Shown: positions 27,520 through 42,616, numbered from the stretch's first letter. The stretch is DNA of 64,000 bases from Chondrilla cf. caribensis (GCA_964020155.1 OZ026557.1:31001-95000); one strand, 5' to 3'. Notes: generated by a model not told the origin, from the sequence alone. Made by a program: numbers and translations.

Positions 27520-28126
27520 TGTGTACATACGTGCATACGTGCATACGTGCATACGTGTGTGTGTGATGCTAATATTTGGTCCTCGTCCCACTTGTAGAGG
27601 TCGTAGGATTTATTGGAGTTCATTCTCTAAAGAGCTCTCTGTCAATGGTATGTTTCTATACTCGATCCAATTGGGTATCCACTGATGTGTGGTTAGCTAG
27701 ACTATATCCACCGTTATCTGGCTAGCTATGCTCTCTATTGTGGACTTTAATTATTCTGTTGTTTTTTTTCATAGAAATTGTTACTATTTTGTTCATTTCA
27801 AACTTTGTGGGCGTGGTCTTTGCTCGATCCTTGCACTATCAGTTCTACATATGGTACTACCATACCCTTCCTTTCCTTATATGGTCAACAGAACTCCCCA
27901 CCCCTATCAAGTGAGGTCTATTCATGACAATTACTGACATGTGTGATTCCATCCCTACCCCCTCCCCAACAGGGTACTCTTGCCACTGGTGGTGGAGTGG
28001 TGCTGGAATGTCTACCCCTCAACTGTTGCCAGCTCTGCTATACTACACACAATGCATTTTGTATTATTGTCTGCTTTAATATTATTTAATACACAATCAT
28101 ATACTAAGGAACAAAAGCTCAGCTGA
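26284..28126 (+). CDS. ALG3 alpha-1,3-mannosyltransferase
   Basis: ER-membrane GT58 enzyme that adds the sixth mannose (first lumenal one, from dolichyl-phosphate-mannose) to the Man5GlcNAc2 lipid-linked oligosaccharide of N-glycosylation. The first exon encodes a membrane segment ([18 protein letters not shown]). Next come [19 protein letters not shown] and [18 protein letters not shown], the conserved lumenal loop of the family, then [53 protein letters not shown] and [20 protein letters not shown]. About ten hydrophobic segments are visible. The C-terminus has [17 protein letters not shown], as in human ALG3. Stop at 28124-28126. A (GT)n tract begins at one donor (27481). A plus-strand AATAAA lies at 28208-28213. 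Confidence 0.96.
27481..27516. repeat. (GT)n tract at an ALG3 splice donor
   Basis: Eighteen GT units on the coding strand beginning exactly at the 5' splice site (GCTCAG, then GTGTGT). Confidence 0.9.
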
Positions 28127-28207
28127 TTGTATTTTCATTATTGTCTATTATGGCACGTTTCAATAATTTTAAAGAAAATTATCATTAATGTATTTAATTA
28201 TTATAAC

Positions 28208-28213
28208 AATAAA
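28208..28213 (+). terminator. Poly(A) signal of ALG3 (AATAAA)
   Basis: AATAAA 82 bp after the ALG3 stop and 22 bp before the convergent GBE1 stop, so the ALG3 3' UTR probably overlaps the GBE1 gene. Confidence 0.6.
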
Positions 28214-28234
28214 GATACTAATGTCAAGTGTGAG

Positions 28235-29787
28235 CTAGCAAAGTGAACAGCGGGAATTAGTCTTTCCATTTGACACTCCTCTATTCAGTTCTTGGTGGGC
28301 TGGAGTATCCTTCAACTGAAGCAAGTCTCCGTTGAGAAATGAATGATCAGCTTGAGAGGGCGTGTCCTTGGGAGGATCAACATGAGAAGGCGTGTCCGTA
28401 GGAGGTTCAACTTGAGAGGGTGTGTCCTCAGGAGGTTCAACTTGAGAGGGCGTGTCCTTGGGAGGATCAACATGAGAAGGCGTGTCCGTAGGGGGTTCAA
28501 CTTGAGAGGGCGTGTCCTCAGGAGGTTCAACTTGAGAGGGCGTGTCCGTAGGTTCAACTTGAGAGGACGTGCCCATAGGAGGTTTACCTTGGGAGGGAGT
28601 GTCCTTTGCCGGCTCGTTGACAGTTGTCTGCTGCAGCTGCTTGTCCTTGTCACTTCTCACTTCCTGTGCTGTGTTCAGGGAAGAAGGTGGTTGCTGAACA
28701 ACAGACTCTTCCCGCACAAGAACGAGGGCCACACGAGAAGGAATGTAGACCTGAATGGAGTGAGGATGACCGTCAAATCCGAACTCCTGAGATTGGCATA
28801 GAACACTCGGGTCCACTCGGTCGTGACCATCAAACTCTTTAGCATCAGTGTTGAGAATGAGCTTGTACGATCCTGGCTTCCCCACACCCACTCTGTAGCC
28901 GGTGTAACTCTGGGTGGGGTGGAAGTTGAACACCCAGACCAGTCCTCCTCGCTCAAAGGCAATGAGTTTATCTCCGTCGTGTTTACGGCTCACATATCCT
29001 CTCCCAGAACTCATAAAATGATAGCACCGCTCCAAACTGATCATGGCTTGGTCAAAGGCATTCAAAAATCTATAGCGGAGCAACTCGTCATCAACCAGTT
29101 GCCATTGGCGACGGGCATAGTGGTAGCTGTCGTTGTTTCCATGACGAGGGAAGTCCAGCCATTCCGGGTGACCGAACTCGTTTCCCATAAAGTTGAGGTA
29201 GGCCTCCCCTCCCAGACCAAAGGTGATCAGTCTGATCATCTTGTGTAAGGCAAGCGCTCTGTCAATGATGATGGTTCGTGCGGTCAAAGTGGACATGTTG
29301 GTGTACATCTCTGCATCCATCAACCAGAACGCCAAGGTCTTGTCCCCAACAAGAGCTTGGTCGTGACTCTCAGCATAAGCTACTGTACCCTCGGTCTCTC
29401 TGCGGTTGGTGAGTGTCCACCAGATGCCGCCCATGCTCCAGTTCTCATCGCTCTGCTCCTTCAGCATCTTGATCCACATGTCAGGGATGGCCATGCCCAG
29501 CCGGTAGTCAAACCCAACTCCGCCCATATCCACTGAACAGCAGAGGGAAGGCATCCCTGGAGAGGGAGGACACAAGGGAACAATTCAGATCACAGATTAC
29601 GAGGAGAATCACATGGTGATGAAATAACAATGTCTCCATGAAGTACATGATCTACGTACTATCACCATGGAGCCAAAGTAACCTTTCCAGAGATGTGAAG
29701 TAGTTTGTGAAGTAGCTTCAGGCAAACCTTCATAGGTCAGTTAACCAACTAGCAGTACACACACATGCATGCATGCACACACACACG

Positions 29788-29845
<58 letters not shown>

Positions 29846-31035
29846 ACATACTCACCAGAGACATCCTCGGCTATGGTGAGTATGAAGGGGAAGGCATCAT
29901 GGAGCATCTTGTTGGCCATCATGAGGTAGACCAGGGCATCCACATCAACGGACATGTTGAAGTACTCGTTGTAGTCTCCAGAGAACCCAGTCCCGATACC
30001 ATGATGGTGATACAGCATTGAGGTGATGCCATCAAAACGAAACCCATCAAATCGATATTCGTCGACGTACCACTTTAGATTGGAGAGGAGAAATCGCACG
30101 ACTTCCCATTTGCTGTAGTCAAAGAGCTTCGAGTCCCACAGTTCTTGCTTGCCCTTGGCTCCCCCATGGAAAAAGCAGTGATCTGTCCCATTGAACAGGT
30201 TGATGCCGTCGTTGACATTCCCGGCTGCGTGGCTGTGGATCACATCCAAGAACACCAGAAGGCCCATCCCGTGAGCCTTGTCGATCAGGTACTTCAGCTC
30301 ATCCGGGTTACCATAGCGACTGGACACTGCAAAGAAGCTGCTGACATGGTAGCCAAAGCTGCCGTAGTACGGGTGCTCCATGATGGCCATCAGCTGCACA
30401 CAGTTGTAGCCGAGGGTCTTGATTCGAGGAAGGACGTTGTCGGCAAAGTGGAGGTAGCTTGCCACCTTAGGCTCATCACTTGATATTCCAACATGTGCCT
30501 CATAGATCAACAGAGAGGGCGGGGTTGGTGGGTGGGGGTTTTCCCAGGTGTACTGCTGCTTTGGAGACCAAAATGTGCCAATAAAATCTGCACCTTTCTC
30601 TGCCTGAGTAGCATAATGTATCCAAGGTGATAGTCTCCATAGCAACTCACCAGAGTGTGTTGTGATAGCAAGCTTGACATTGGTACCATGGGATATAGCA
30701 GGGCGGCCCTCAACAGCTGCTAGGCGAAGATACCATTTACCAAAGGGTTTCTGCTCCAGGATATGTGCCTCAGCAGACCAATCGTTGAAATCTCCCACCA
30801 ACGACACACTCCTGACGTCAGGCACCCACTCATGACACACGATGTCACCATTTTCTTCTTGGATCAATCCAAAACGTTTGTAGCTGTCGGCAAAGCCACT
30901 GAGTCCTCCTTCGTGCTGGTTGATTTGGGAGACGAAAGCGTGATATTTGTCATATCTCAACAATATATCGTGTTCGTAGTTCCTGAGATGAGGATCGCCT
31001 TCAAAGAGCTTCTCCAGGTTCTGCGGTCGAGCCAT
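28235..31035 (-). CDS. Glycogen branching enzyme with repetitive C-terminal extension
   Basis: GH13 1,4-alpha-glucan branching enzyme that makes alpha-1,6 branches in glycogen. Two exons: 31035-29856 and 29556-28235. The CBM48 region ([18 protein letters not shown]) precedes the catalytic barrel: [29 protein letters not shown], the nucleophile Asp in [11 protein letters not shown], the acid/base Glu in [10 protein letters not shown], and [13 protein letters not shown]. The C-terminal beta domain ends in [10 protein letters not shown], where the human enzyme stops shortly afterwards. Here about 120 extra residues follow: a Gln-rich linker, then eight or nine copies of a 10-residue unit like [10 protein letters not shown], then a tail ending CSLC, which fits a CaaX prenylation motif. 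An in-frame ATG at 31068 would add 11 residues; [10 protein letters not shown] is preferred by comparison. Confidence 0.95.
28345..28600. repeat. 30-bp coding minisatellite in GBE1 tail
   Basis: Eight to nine in-frame 30-bp units (10 residues). Residue 10 and SQVE/SHVD alternate in a regular 30-residue higher-order pattern (E, T, K). Unlike the intronic arrays, the period is a multiple of three, consistent with selection to keep the frame open. Confidence 0.93.
29776..29840. repeat. (CA)n tract in GBE1 intron
   Basis: CA on the plus strand, GT in the sense of GBE1, beginning about 15 bp after the donor at 29855. Confidence 0.9.
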
Positions 31036-31261
31036 AGTTGGAACTACTGGATAGCAGACAACAGACACTAACTGAATAGGTTATCTGTCAGAGTTCCTCC
31101 TTTTGTACGTACTTTGTCTGCTTCACGCCCTAATCACATCTCCAATCACCATACCAGAATGCTCCAGTCACTCGTGGGACACGAACGGTTTGCACGAGAC
31201 TCCAGAGGTCGAGGATGACGTCATTCGAGACCGAGGGACGGTTGCACAATCTAGCTGGAAA
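31036..31261. promoter_or_regulatory. GBE1/THOC3 divergent promoter with a CRE palindrome
   Basis: A 226-bp interval between divergent starts. Contains a perfect TGACGTCA palindrome (CREB/ATF site) at 31216-31223. Out-of-frame ATGs occur here, so the 5' UTRs are uncertain. Confidence 0.5.
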
Positions 31262-33665
<2,404 letters not shown>

Positions 33666-33708
33666 CTCATCTATACCCTAACAAGACATGCCCTATGTAA
33701 TGTGTGTT

Positions 33709-34987
33709 TCAACTGCTAACAACAGTTCCTGTATCGTCCTTTCCTTTGTACCTTCGCTTGCCATAAGAAAACGGGAGGTATTTATACTTGATCATATGCT
33801 GTGGGAGGGGCAAAGGGAGGAGTTTATCAGTGACCAGTACAAAACCCACGTTCACACAAAATCATGGTCCTTACCATTATTTGTTTCTTCATAGTCAAAA
33901 TGAACAAAATCACAAAATACATGGCCAGCACTGGCCAGTACACAGGTACGTCCAGGAACTTGAAAAACGTACACACAAAAGCAATTGTTGTGCCAATCAT
34001 TATACGATGCCTGGAGAGAATTAGAGACAAATGGATCCCATTCTAAACCCAAATGGAAGTGGGACTTATTGACATACCAGAACTTGAACTCGGGAAGTCT
34101 TCTTATAAAAGGTCTGAATTCTTCATTGGCACTTGTTGGCAGTTGAGGACCTTCTGTTGTTTGGAGGAAACATGGCAAGTAAACTCAGTTCTCACAGGTC
34201 CCTCCACACACAAATGTACTAGAAATGTACACAGATACACTAGCTGTATTGAGGCTCAGTAATACTCGGTCTCATACTCTCAACCACAAGTTTGGACGTG
34301 CTGACCCAGAGGTCATCCCAGCATTAGAGAAATGTACGTACGTACACATCAGACAGGTATGTTCACTGTACTACTCAGAAGAGTCAACATCAATGTACAT
34401 TTGTACTACAGCTCACCCGAATCCTCGTCATCGTCATCCACCATTCCGTATGAAGGCTCGATCTTTGGTGACAGAAATGCCAACAACAAATTCAAATAAT
34501 ATATTCCCAAAGCATATGTTATGATGTACCAACCCTGCGAGAACAAACATAAGTAAACTTGCATTATCTAGACTTCACAACGTGCACCAGTTGCTGGTAA
34601 GTCTTCCTGTAATCGAGTAGAGGTCCACTCATGGCCCCTCCCCCTGCACTGGAAGGTCATCCCTCTCCAGGTGGACCACGCAGCACACCATCGTCCTAAA
34701 ACTACATGTACACTTAATAATCGACACAACTCACATTAGCTGTTACAGCTCTGATACAATATAACACTAAATAGATTAACGCAACACTCCACCGAACGGT
34801 TTTGTGTGGAGTGACAAGATCCAAGTAATGTTGGTATTTCCGCCAGAAAGCCGTCCTCAGGTTAGTTTTCGAACTAATATTTGCTAAAAAGAAGATTGAG
34901 AAACAATGAAAAATAGATGAGAAGACGAAGAATGGACTTAGTAATAACCGGCTATTTACCATCGCTATGATTAGTGGTGCCGTCCAT
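33709..34987 (-). CDS. RER1, Golgi-to-ER retrieval receptor
   Basis: Four-pass membrane protein of the early Golgi that returns ER membrane proteins and unassembled subunits. Six minus-strand exons give about 198 residues (human 196). Visible: [20 protein letters not shown] (first membrane segment), [20 protein letters not shown] then [10 protein letters not shown], the family hallmark [56 protein letters not shown], and the basic tail [20 protein letters not shown]. The start at 34987 faces the CFAP107-like start 89 bp away, and its stop (33709-33711) is 43 bp from the THOC3 stop. The N-terminal 10 residues are poorly conserved, so the first exon is slightly less sure. Confidence 0.95.
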
Positions 34988-35076
34988 TTTCCTGGCAGAG
35001 ATTTTACTTCCAATTCAAAATGGAAATTTGGAATTGAAACTTGGATTTTGTGTTTCTTAGCAACCACCGTACCAAG
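34988..35076. promoter_or_regulatory. RER1/CFAP107 divergent promoter
   Basis: An 89-bp interval between divergent starts. A degenerate RFX X-box-like sequence, GTTTCTTAGCAAC, lies at 35052-35064, 12 bp before the CFAP107 ATG. The right half-site AGCAAC is perfect and the left half has two mismatches. Confidence 0.35.
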
Positions 35077-35846
35077 ATGGCCACTGTTAGCGAGGACAAG
35101 TTCCATCAACCAGGATGGAGAATCGAACAGAAGTACAGACAGGGAGTACTCATTGGCAACTGGTCTGAAGAAAGATACGATTTTGAGAAACAAAATTATA
35201 CCTTAAATAGCACACAGCGTGCAGATTATGCGAGTCCAAATGCTCCCAAACCAGAGGCTGATACCAGACGGAGAATGATGCTAATGAACGAGGGACTTCA
35301 GAAAGACATTTTATTCTCTCATCACGGAAAGCGCTACATGAACAATTCCATCACATTGTACGATCAAGAGTTCAACCACCGGAGACGTCACACTACTCCG
35401 CGGTCCTGGGACTGGCACAGGCTGGCCTGGATCCCCGAGGTTTCTGACCACCCCATTTTGGGAGAAGGCACGAAATGGGGTCTTCACAAGAGCCTAAAAG
35501 TAAGCCGACCGTCATTTGTAGGTGATTGAGGTATGTATTATTGAATTCTGTCATTTCAATTATTCTATAGGAAAAATGGAGTAAAGAGGAAAAGTTGTCG
35601 AAAATTGGTGACTTCAATAGCACGTATTTCCTCTCATACAGTCACTTCCCTAGATCATCTCTGAACACCTTAAGGTACTCTTCTCCAAGAAAGCTCTCCA
35701 GTCACTTCCATTCCAATAATGTCAACAAGGACCTTCAGTTGAGGGAAAAACCCCACACAACTTCTGTTAAACCAGAATTTGAACAAAGTGGAGTTAGTAG
35801 TCCGACCAAGACACCATCAGATCCACTGACAGATCTGAATATGTAA
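35077..35846 (+). CDS. CFAP107-like ciliary microtubule inner protein (C1orf158 family)
   Basis: Two exons, 35077-35499 and 35571-35846, encode 232 residues. Similarity to the vertebrate C1orf158/CFAP107 family, a microtubule inner protein of axonemal doublets, is recognisable in order: PGWRIEQKYRQGVLIGNWSE, ILFSHHGKRYMNNSITLYDQ, TPRSWDWHRLAWIPEVSDHP, KWGLHKSLKEKW and NSTYFLSYSHFPRSS. There is no signal peptide or membrane segment; the chain is Arg/Lys/Ser rich with a Ser-Pro-rich tail. Presence of a cilium gene fits an animal. The start in CAAGATGGCC matches a short-UTR initiation context. A variant poly(A) signal ATTAAA lies at 36012-36017. Confidence 0.82.
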
Positions 35847-36140
35847 ATTTTCCCTTTGATCGATCGATCGGACCATTGCAGCGGTGGATAATGTTGTATA
35901 TTTCTACATACGAACATTGTTACTGATCATACAGTTTGTTTATTGTTGTTGTTTATAATTGTTGTTCATCGTGATGGAACTATACATAGTAAGTTAGTAC
36001 CTAATATGTATATTAAATTTTAATCATACCAACAAGGATTGTATTTGAAATAATGAGCAATATGTAATTCACAAAATATGTCACAAATCATACAGTTTAT
36101 AGTCAATCAAAAATTAATACATAATGGAGCATCTATGAAT

Positions 36141-39100
36141 TCACCAAAACGGACACCTATGTTGATGAAATGACAGCATAATATACAGACACCCAATATA
36201 GCACCAGCTCAAACCACACCCACTCACCATCCGATGTAGCACTGGCACAAATGGTCGTGTGCAGTGGCCTGGTCTATCAGTAGCTGGACCTGCCGAGCCA
36301 CATCAACACCCTTCTCACGGGGGAAGTCGTTGCCTTGGAGATAGCATCAAAGATAAAGTGATAATGATGATGTTCATCATTCACAATGTCACTCGGGCTA
36401 CCTGTGAGCTTGTCCCGAACTCGCTGAATGATCTGAAGGGCTTTCTTGTTGAGTTCTTCAGGCTTGGGGTCTGAAAAGTATCCATCCACAACACCATCAG
36501 TAGACTCCACATTCTCACTGCTAAACTTTGCTTTTTTGGAAGCATTTGCATCTAAGAGGCACATGATGGTCACATGGAAGTCATATGATGGTGTAAGTTA
36601 TGTCACATGAAAAGCCACACCCACCATCCACCAATCTCCAGTTGAGCAGGGGGTCATAAACGAAAGCTTCCAACACAGCCATCAAACTGTCCTTGTTCTG
36701 TCGAAGCACCTTCATCACAGCATTACATGTCACACGGAAATTGCCCTCTATTCCAGTGACTTCCATTGCCGTTATTAGCATTCGGGTTAGGCGGAATGGA
36801 ATCTTTTCAGGAAACTTCTCACGTGTCATGGCAACCTAGACAGCAACACCAAAACACAGGTAGACTCTTATTAGAAGTACACAGCTCTATCTGTACCCAT
36901 GGGTGGACCCGTGTGGGCGTGTCAACCTGATATTTTTATCAGACCTAGCTGGAGACATGAACTAACATAAATCCATGTCCATATGTTGCCAGTAACTCTA
37001 GCTACATTCGGAGGTGCTTAATATTTTGTCAATGTATGGGAGAGTATAGGAGAAATAAAAGCTAAGCACCTTTTTAATTAGCTCATGGGAATGTGGGCGT
37101 GACAACCTGATATTTTCACCACTCTTAGCTGGAGACATGAACTAACATATGAAACAATTCCCATCTCCGTATGTTGCCTGTACCTCTAGCTACATTCGGA
37201 GGTGGGTGGACCCATGGGTGGACCCATGAGTGTACCTGTGAGTAGACCTGTGAGTGAACATATGAAGGTTTACTCACCTCAAAGCAGTCTCCAAAGTCAA
37301 TGTGCACAACATGTCCAGTGGTTCTGTCCAGCATGAGATTGGAGGGGTGTCTGTCTCCGAGCCCCAATACATATCCCACCATCGACATGACTGCCAATGA
37401 CCTTGTGTAGTTGGTTCGCCGGTCGAACCACACCTGGTAGCAGAGCAGCCAGTGGATAAACAGATGTCACACAATACCGTAGGGACACCCCGACCTCCAC
37501 TCACCTCTGAATTAGGACTTTTGAGCCACAAGACCTTTGCAAGGTCGTCTCCGTTAGTATTGTTGAGGCCGTGTTCGAACACTTCCACTTTTTGAAGCAG
37601 AGACAGTTTATCATAATCGGACGTCATCTGGGAAAAGGAGAACTGACAACATGCTCCCTTCATCAAGAACACGCCCACTCCACACCCACCTGCAGCATCA
37701 ACCTGTGCTCCACGTTCAACATGACTTTCTTTCTCTCGCGATAGTCTCTGATGAGAGCGTGCATGGTGTCACAGTGGGGCACCCACCCGATCAGACCAGA
37801 GTTCTGGGACAGGGGGATCACTGAGTACTGCTGGATACTACAGTATGGCAAGATGGGGGGCTGTAAGAGCCCGGGGGCTACACATAAGAGGCCAATACTA
37901 ACTGTAAATGTCTGTTAAAAGTCTCTGTGTGACTGGCCAGTAAGGTGTTGACCAGTCCAAAGAGCTGCATGACACGCTCATCTTGTCTGAGGTCCTCGTG
38001 GCCTTTCAGTAAGAACATGTACTCTTTACCATCGCTACCTGCAGGATAGTGCACTGGGTGCCGTCACCAACAAAGGACTGAACGGGGACAGTAGCATACC
38101 GTAAATCCTCAGTTTCCTCGGTCTCTGTTTGGATGTGATGACGTGTAGGGCGGAGGCCACATGGTTGATCCTGATTGTTACAGAGTTAGGGTCGTATGTA
38201 CCAGGAACAGCTAGATCCAGGTCCCTGCAGGCCAGCAGCTTTGGTGAGACATATTGGAGTTCAAGCGTTGTTAGCTGTAGGAGAAAGGAGGCTCACCACA
38301 CACCAGCTGAGGGGTCTCACTCGACCTCACCTGTGGCAGCTGCTTACTGATCCTCCTGAACACATGGTAGTAGAGGTCCCACGCTTGGTTGAGGTCTTTG
38401 ATGCTGTTGGTACTCCGGTACTTCTTGCACCAATCATGCGCATCAGCCAGGTCCCTCCCGTAAGCCTGCAGACAGGAAGTAGCCAAAACATCACGGTAGT
38501 CACTCAACATCACATGACAGTCATCTGCCATGAACATACATGATTGAAAGAGGATTCCTTCAGTGTTTCCGGCCCCTTCTCCATCATCACATGCAGGGGC
38601 GCCAGGACCTGAAGCATTCCTTTGACATTGCTCTCTCCAAAGTACAGTCGAGAGGCTTCCTCTAAGGCCTCATGCCACTGCTCATGCCACAAGATGGCCA
38701 CTCTGATGAGCTCCTCGGAGACCATCCTAGCCTGCTGCACCAGCTGACTGGAGTGCTCGGACATGCTCGTCAGGATGCGGTTAGCTGCATCTTTACGAAG
38801 TGGACTCGCTGACTTTGTGGCCACAGTTAGTGGGTAGATAAGGGCCTGCAACCAGCACACACACAGGAACATCAACCATAGCACTCTACTGTAAGGGTAC
38901 TCCTCACCCACCACAACACCTGGCATCCACTAACCTGAGGGTGCTGCTTCCCCACATCAGCCAGGAGATCGTGGATGAGTTTACTGATGAGCTCTTTGGG
39001 AGAGTCAATTCTGGCAATGAGTTGAGGGACCACCTGTAACCAGGTGTTCTTATCCACCATCTTAACACCATCGGCCAGCACCCTGTGGACTTGAGGGTCA

Positions 39101-42100
39101 TATCCCAAGTCAAACCAGAGGGTAAGCAACCTGTGGGCGGGTGGGTGGGGACACTACCAACCTTGACAACCATACACCTCACTACAGTGTTGCCTTGACA
39201 ACCAAATGTATCTTACCGTAGTGTGTCCTGTAGAGAGCTCTTGACAGAGAGAGCAATGGACTTGAAGAACCCGTGGATAGCAGCACAGGCATAGGAGATG
39301 GTCATCTACAATGAAGGATTAGAAACAGGTAGACACGTGAGAGGGCCCTGATCAGTGAACCTACGTCAATGGTGTTGGATGGGGAGGACGTGGTGGAGGA
39401 GTGGCTCTTCCGATACTTGAGCAAGTTCAAGGCTTCATAGTTCATGAAGGCCCAGGCATGCCACCCCTTGTAGGAGCGGTCGTTGTACTTGGTGGCCATG
39501 TGATAGGACTCGATGATTTCTGTCACTTCCAAGGGAGAGGGGTCCCCAGAGAGACTTAGCTGCCAATCACCTAGTCGCCGGTAGCAACGGGAGAGCAAGG
39601 CATCCAGTTCAGACTTGTCTCTCTCTTCCAAATGAAGCCATTTAGTCACAAATGACGTCAACATTTTGTATGCTTCTTCCTACAGACATGGGCGGGGACA
39701 GAGGGGTGGAGCTCAGACTGACATGGGCGGGGACAGAGGGGTGGAGCTCAGACTGACAACACGTACATCACAGAACACTGACCTTTCTTCCAGCGTACCA
39801 CATGTACTTGATGAAGGCATAGCTGACCAGTGGTTTGTCTGAAGGTAGCGACTGTTCGGGAGACGTGGTGGGGTCGTAGCCCAGGAGCAGGACGAGGGTG
39901 CGGTGTGACATTGCCTGGGAGGACAGAGCACTCAGTGGGGTGGAAGGCTGTACTGAACAAGAGGTGTGTGCATGTGTGCTGGGAGGACAGGGCACTCAGT
40001 GGGGTGGAAGGCTGCACTGAACAAGAGGTGCGTGTGCGTGTGCTGGGAGGACAGAGCACTCAGTGGGTGGAAGGCTGCACTGAACAAGAGGTGTGTGTGC
40101 GTGTGCTGGGAGGACAGAGCACTCAGTGGGGTGGAAGGCTGCACTGAACAAGAGGTGTGTGTGCGTGTGCTGGGAGGACAGAGCACTCAGTGGGGTGGAA
40201 GGCTGCACTGAACAAGAGGTGTGTGTGCGTGTGCTGGGAGGACCCACCATTCTTCCAGACTTCCTACAGATGCCGGCGTATCTCACTAAAGCATTGATGT
40301 GCTCCTGAGGCTTCAGCACCAGTGAATGCACACGTAGTATTCTCTCCCAGTCTTCCACATTATCCTGTGTCCCCTGGGGGAGGGAGTGGGATAGGTTGGG
40401 AGAGAAGGGAGGAGGTCAATAATGTAATTCACGAATGTGGTGCCACACCCACAGCCCTACCTGAAGGCGTGTCCACCAGTTGTCCCTGATACTATCCTGC
40501 CTCTCCTTCACTGTCTTGTACTGTATCACTTCTTCCAGCTCTGACAGCAACTGGACCTGGATCAAGGCTCCATATGCTCGGTTGTAGCTTTCCCCAACGA
40601 GAGCAGTCAGCTCGGTGTCCAGCACATCACGAGCCACTGAGATCAACTGAGGTCAAAGGTATAGAGATAGGTGTCTGGTATCTACGTACCTTCACACACA
40701 GGCAATATGAATACCCCTACTCTCTAGATACCTAAACCCTTTGGACACACCCCACCCCTGGACTGGGAACACCCCCTCCCTGGACAGCCCCTACCCCGCC
40801 TCCACTCAGTACCTCCTTGGCTTCCTGGAAACTGTTGTGTTGGACAGCAGTCACTGCTCGGTAGAAGGACCCCTCCACAGTGTCCTCCTGAATCATCTGC
40901 ACATACTGCTCCATTGCGTCCCAGCGCCCCAGGCCCCAGGCGGCAGCGGCTGACATGCGCGACATGCTCTTCTTAATCTCCTCATCTGCTGACTCCCAGT
41001 ACTCCGAGGACAACTTAAACAACTTCTCCCTGGACACAGTCAGCAGTCAAGACATGCAGTCCAAATCACATGGGGATCACATGGCTTACCACTCTCCCAG
41101 TGCATCGAGACACCTCATTCTCCCCAGCTTGAGGCTCTTGTCCTCCGGACGCACATACTGCTTCTTCTCATAGGCAAGGTTGGCCTTCTCCCAGTCGTGG
41201 AGGGACTCGTACCACTCCTCCTGCACCCGGAGGTCCGCCTGGTGGTTCTTCAGGGCATATTCCAGGACTCCTTCGGCTGCATCTGACTGCTGGAGTTTGT
41301 TGTTAATACTGAAGTGGGGTTCAACATGGAATTTGAATCAGGAACTGGTAGAAGTATGGCAGGTAAGCCCAATGGTTCCTACCTGATGAGGGATTCCAGT
41401 ATCTTAGTGTTGGGTCCTTTGTGGAACTCCAGCTCCTTGTAGTGAAGGGCTTTGGCATAGGCCCTGCAGTTCATGGCACACTCTCCCAACAGTGTCGGGC
41501 TGAGAGGGAGAGGGCCCTGGGGTGGGAGGGGGTGGACAGTCGGACAAGTACTGGGGTACCATAGCAACAATCCGCCTTACAGATGCCTCTTCACAGTGCT
41601 CCATGAACTCAGCCAAGTTGAGCAGCGTCTGAGTGATCTCGGGGATGTTGGGGACGGACAGGGCTAGTTTGAGGTTGGCCACCAGGTCCTCTTGCTGAGC
41701 AGTGGTAAGCTCCATCCAACACGAGACAAAGGCAGCGTTGAACAACTCCCTGGACAGAGCGGAGAGGGGGGTACCAGTGCTGCAAGGGGTGGGGGTGTGC
41801 AAGGGACCCACCTTGAGAGAGGATTGTAGTTCTGTGCTAGTGCCCAGCACGACCTGAGGGCAGGGTGGGGAGACTCCTTCAGAAGCTCTACCCCCAGCCT
41901 CCTCAGCCACTCCACCCAATCATCCTTTGAGACACGCCCTGTCGCTTGCCACGCCTTTTGAAATACAAAAACAGTAAACCATATAAAAATTAATTATCAT
42001 AGGAACTTACCCTCTGCAATCCAGCCACGCCCACGTACATCTTGTTACTGTAGGACGCAGCTTCAATGTCATTTGACAGGTTCCCCTTCTGCCTTGTGTC

Positions 42101-42572
42101 TCTGTCCATCTCTTCCTCCCAAACTAACGCTTCGTTCTAAGTGACAGAGTGACGGATGATTGGAAGAGGAGAGGGAGGGGTTATTTAGGGAATTTCCCTT
42201 ACAGCTGCCAGTTTCTGAAGCAACATCTCGTACTTGACATTGGTTATCTTGTGCTTGGTGAGTACCTATGTAGGCGATATCACCATGGGTCACCACAGGA
42301 ACACATCCGTCCACCAGACCACAACACACCTTGGACATCATCGGAATGAAGACTTTGAACCTGTGGCCCAGCTGGACCACTAGACAACACATGGTATCCA
42401 TGGCAACATCCCTCAGCTCAGGTGAATACTCCAGTGCTCTCACCAAACCGTGCACGATCACTGAGGAGTAGTCGCTGAAGTTGAGGGCCTCGGACAATTC
42501 TTGAATGGTTTCCATAGCAACTCTTAAGGGGATACACAATATCACACACACCGAGCACACACCTCTGCTACA

Positions 42573-42616
<44 letters not shown>

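Noticed and set aside
29749..29855. C-terminal Cys-Val tail on the first GBE1 exon
   Set aside because: It results from reading through the donor at 29855 into a GT tract; the second exon restores the conserved enzyme sequence.
34225..34524. Small plus-strand open frame opposite RER1
   Set aside because: It is the antisense of RER1 exons and introns, with no family resemblance.
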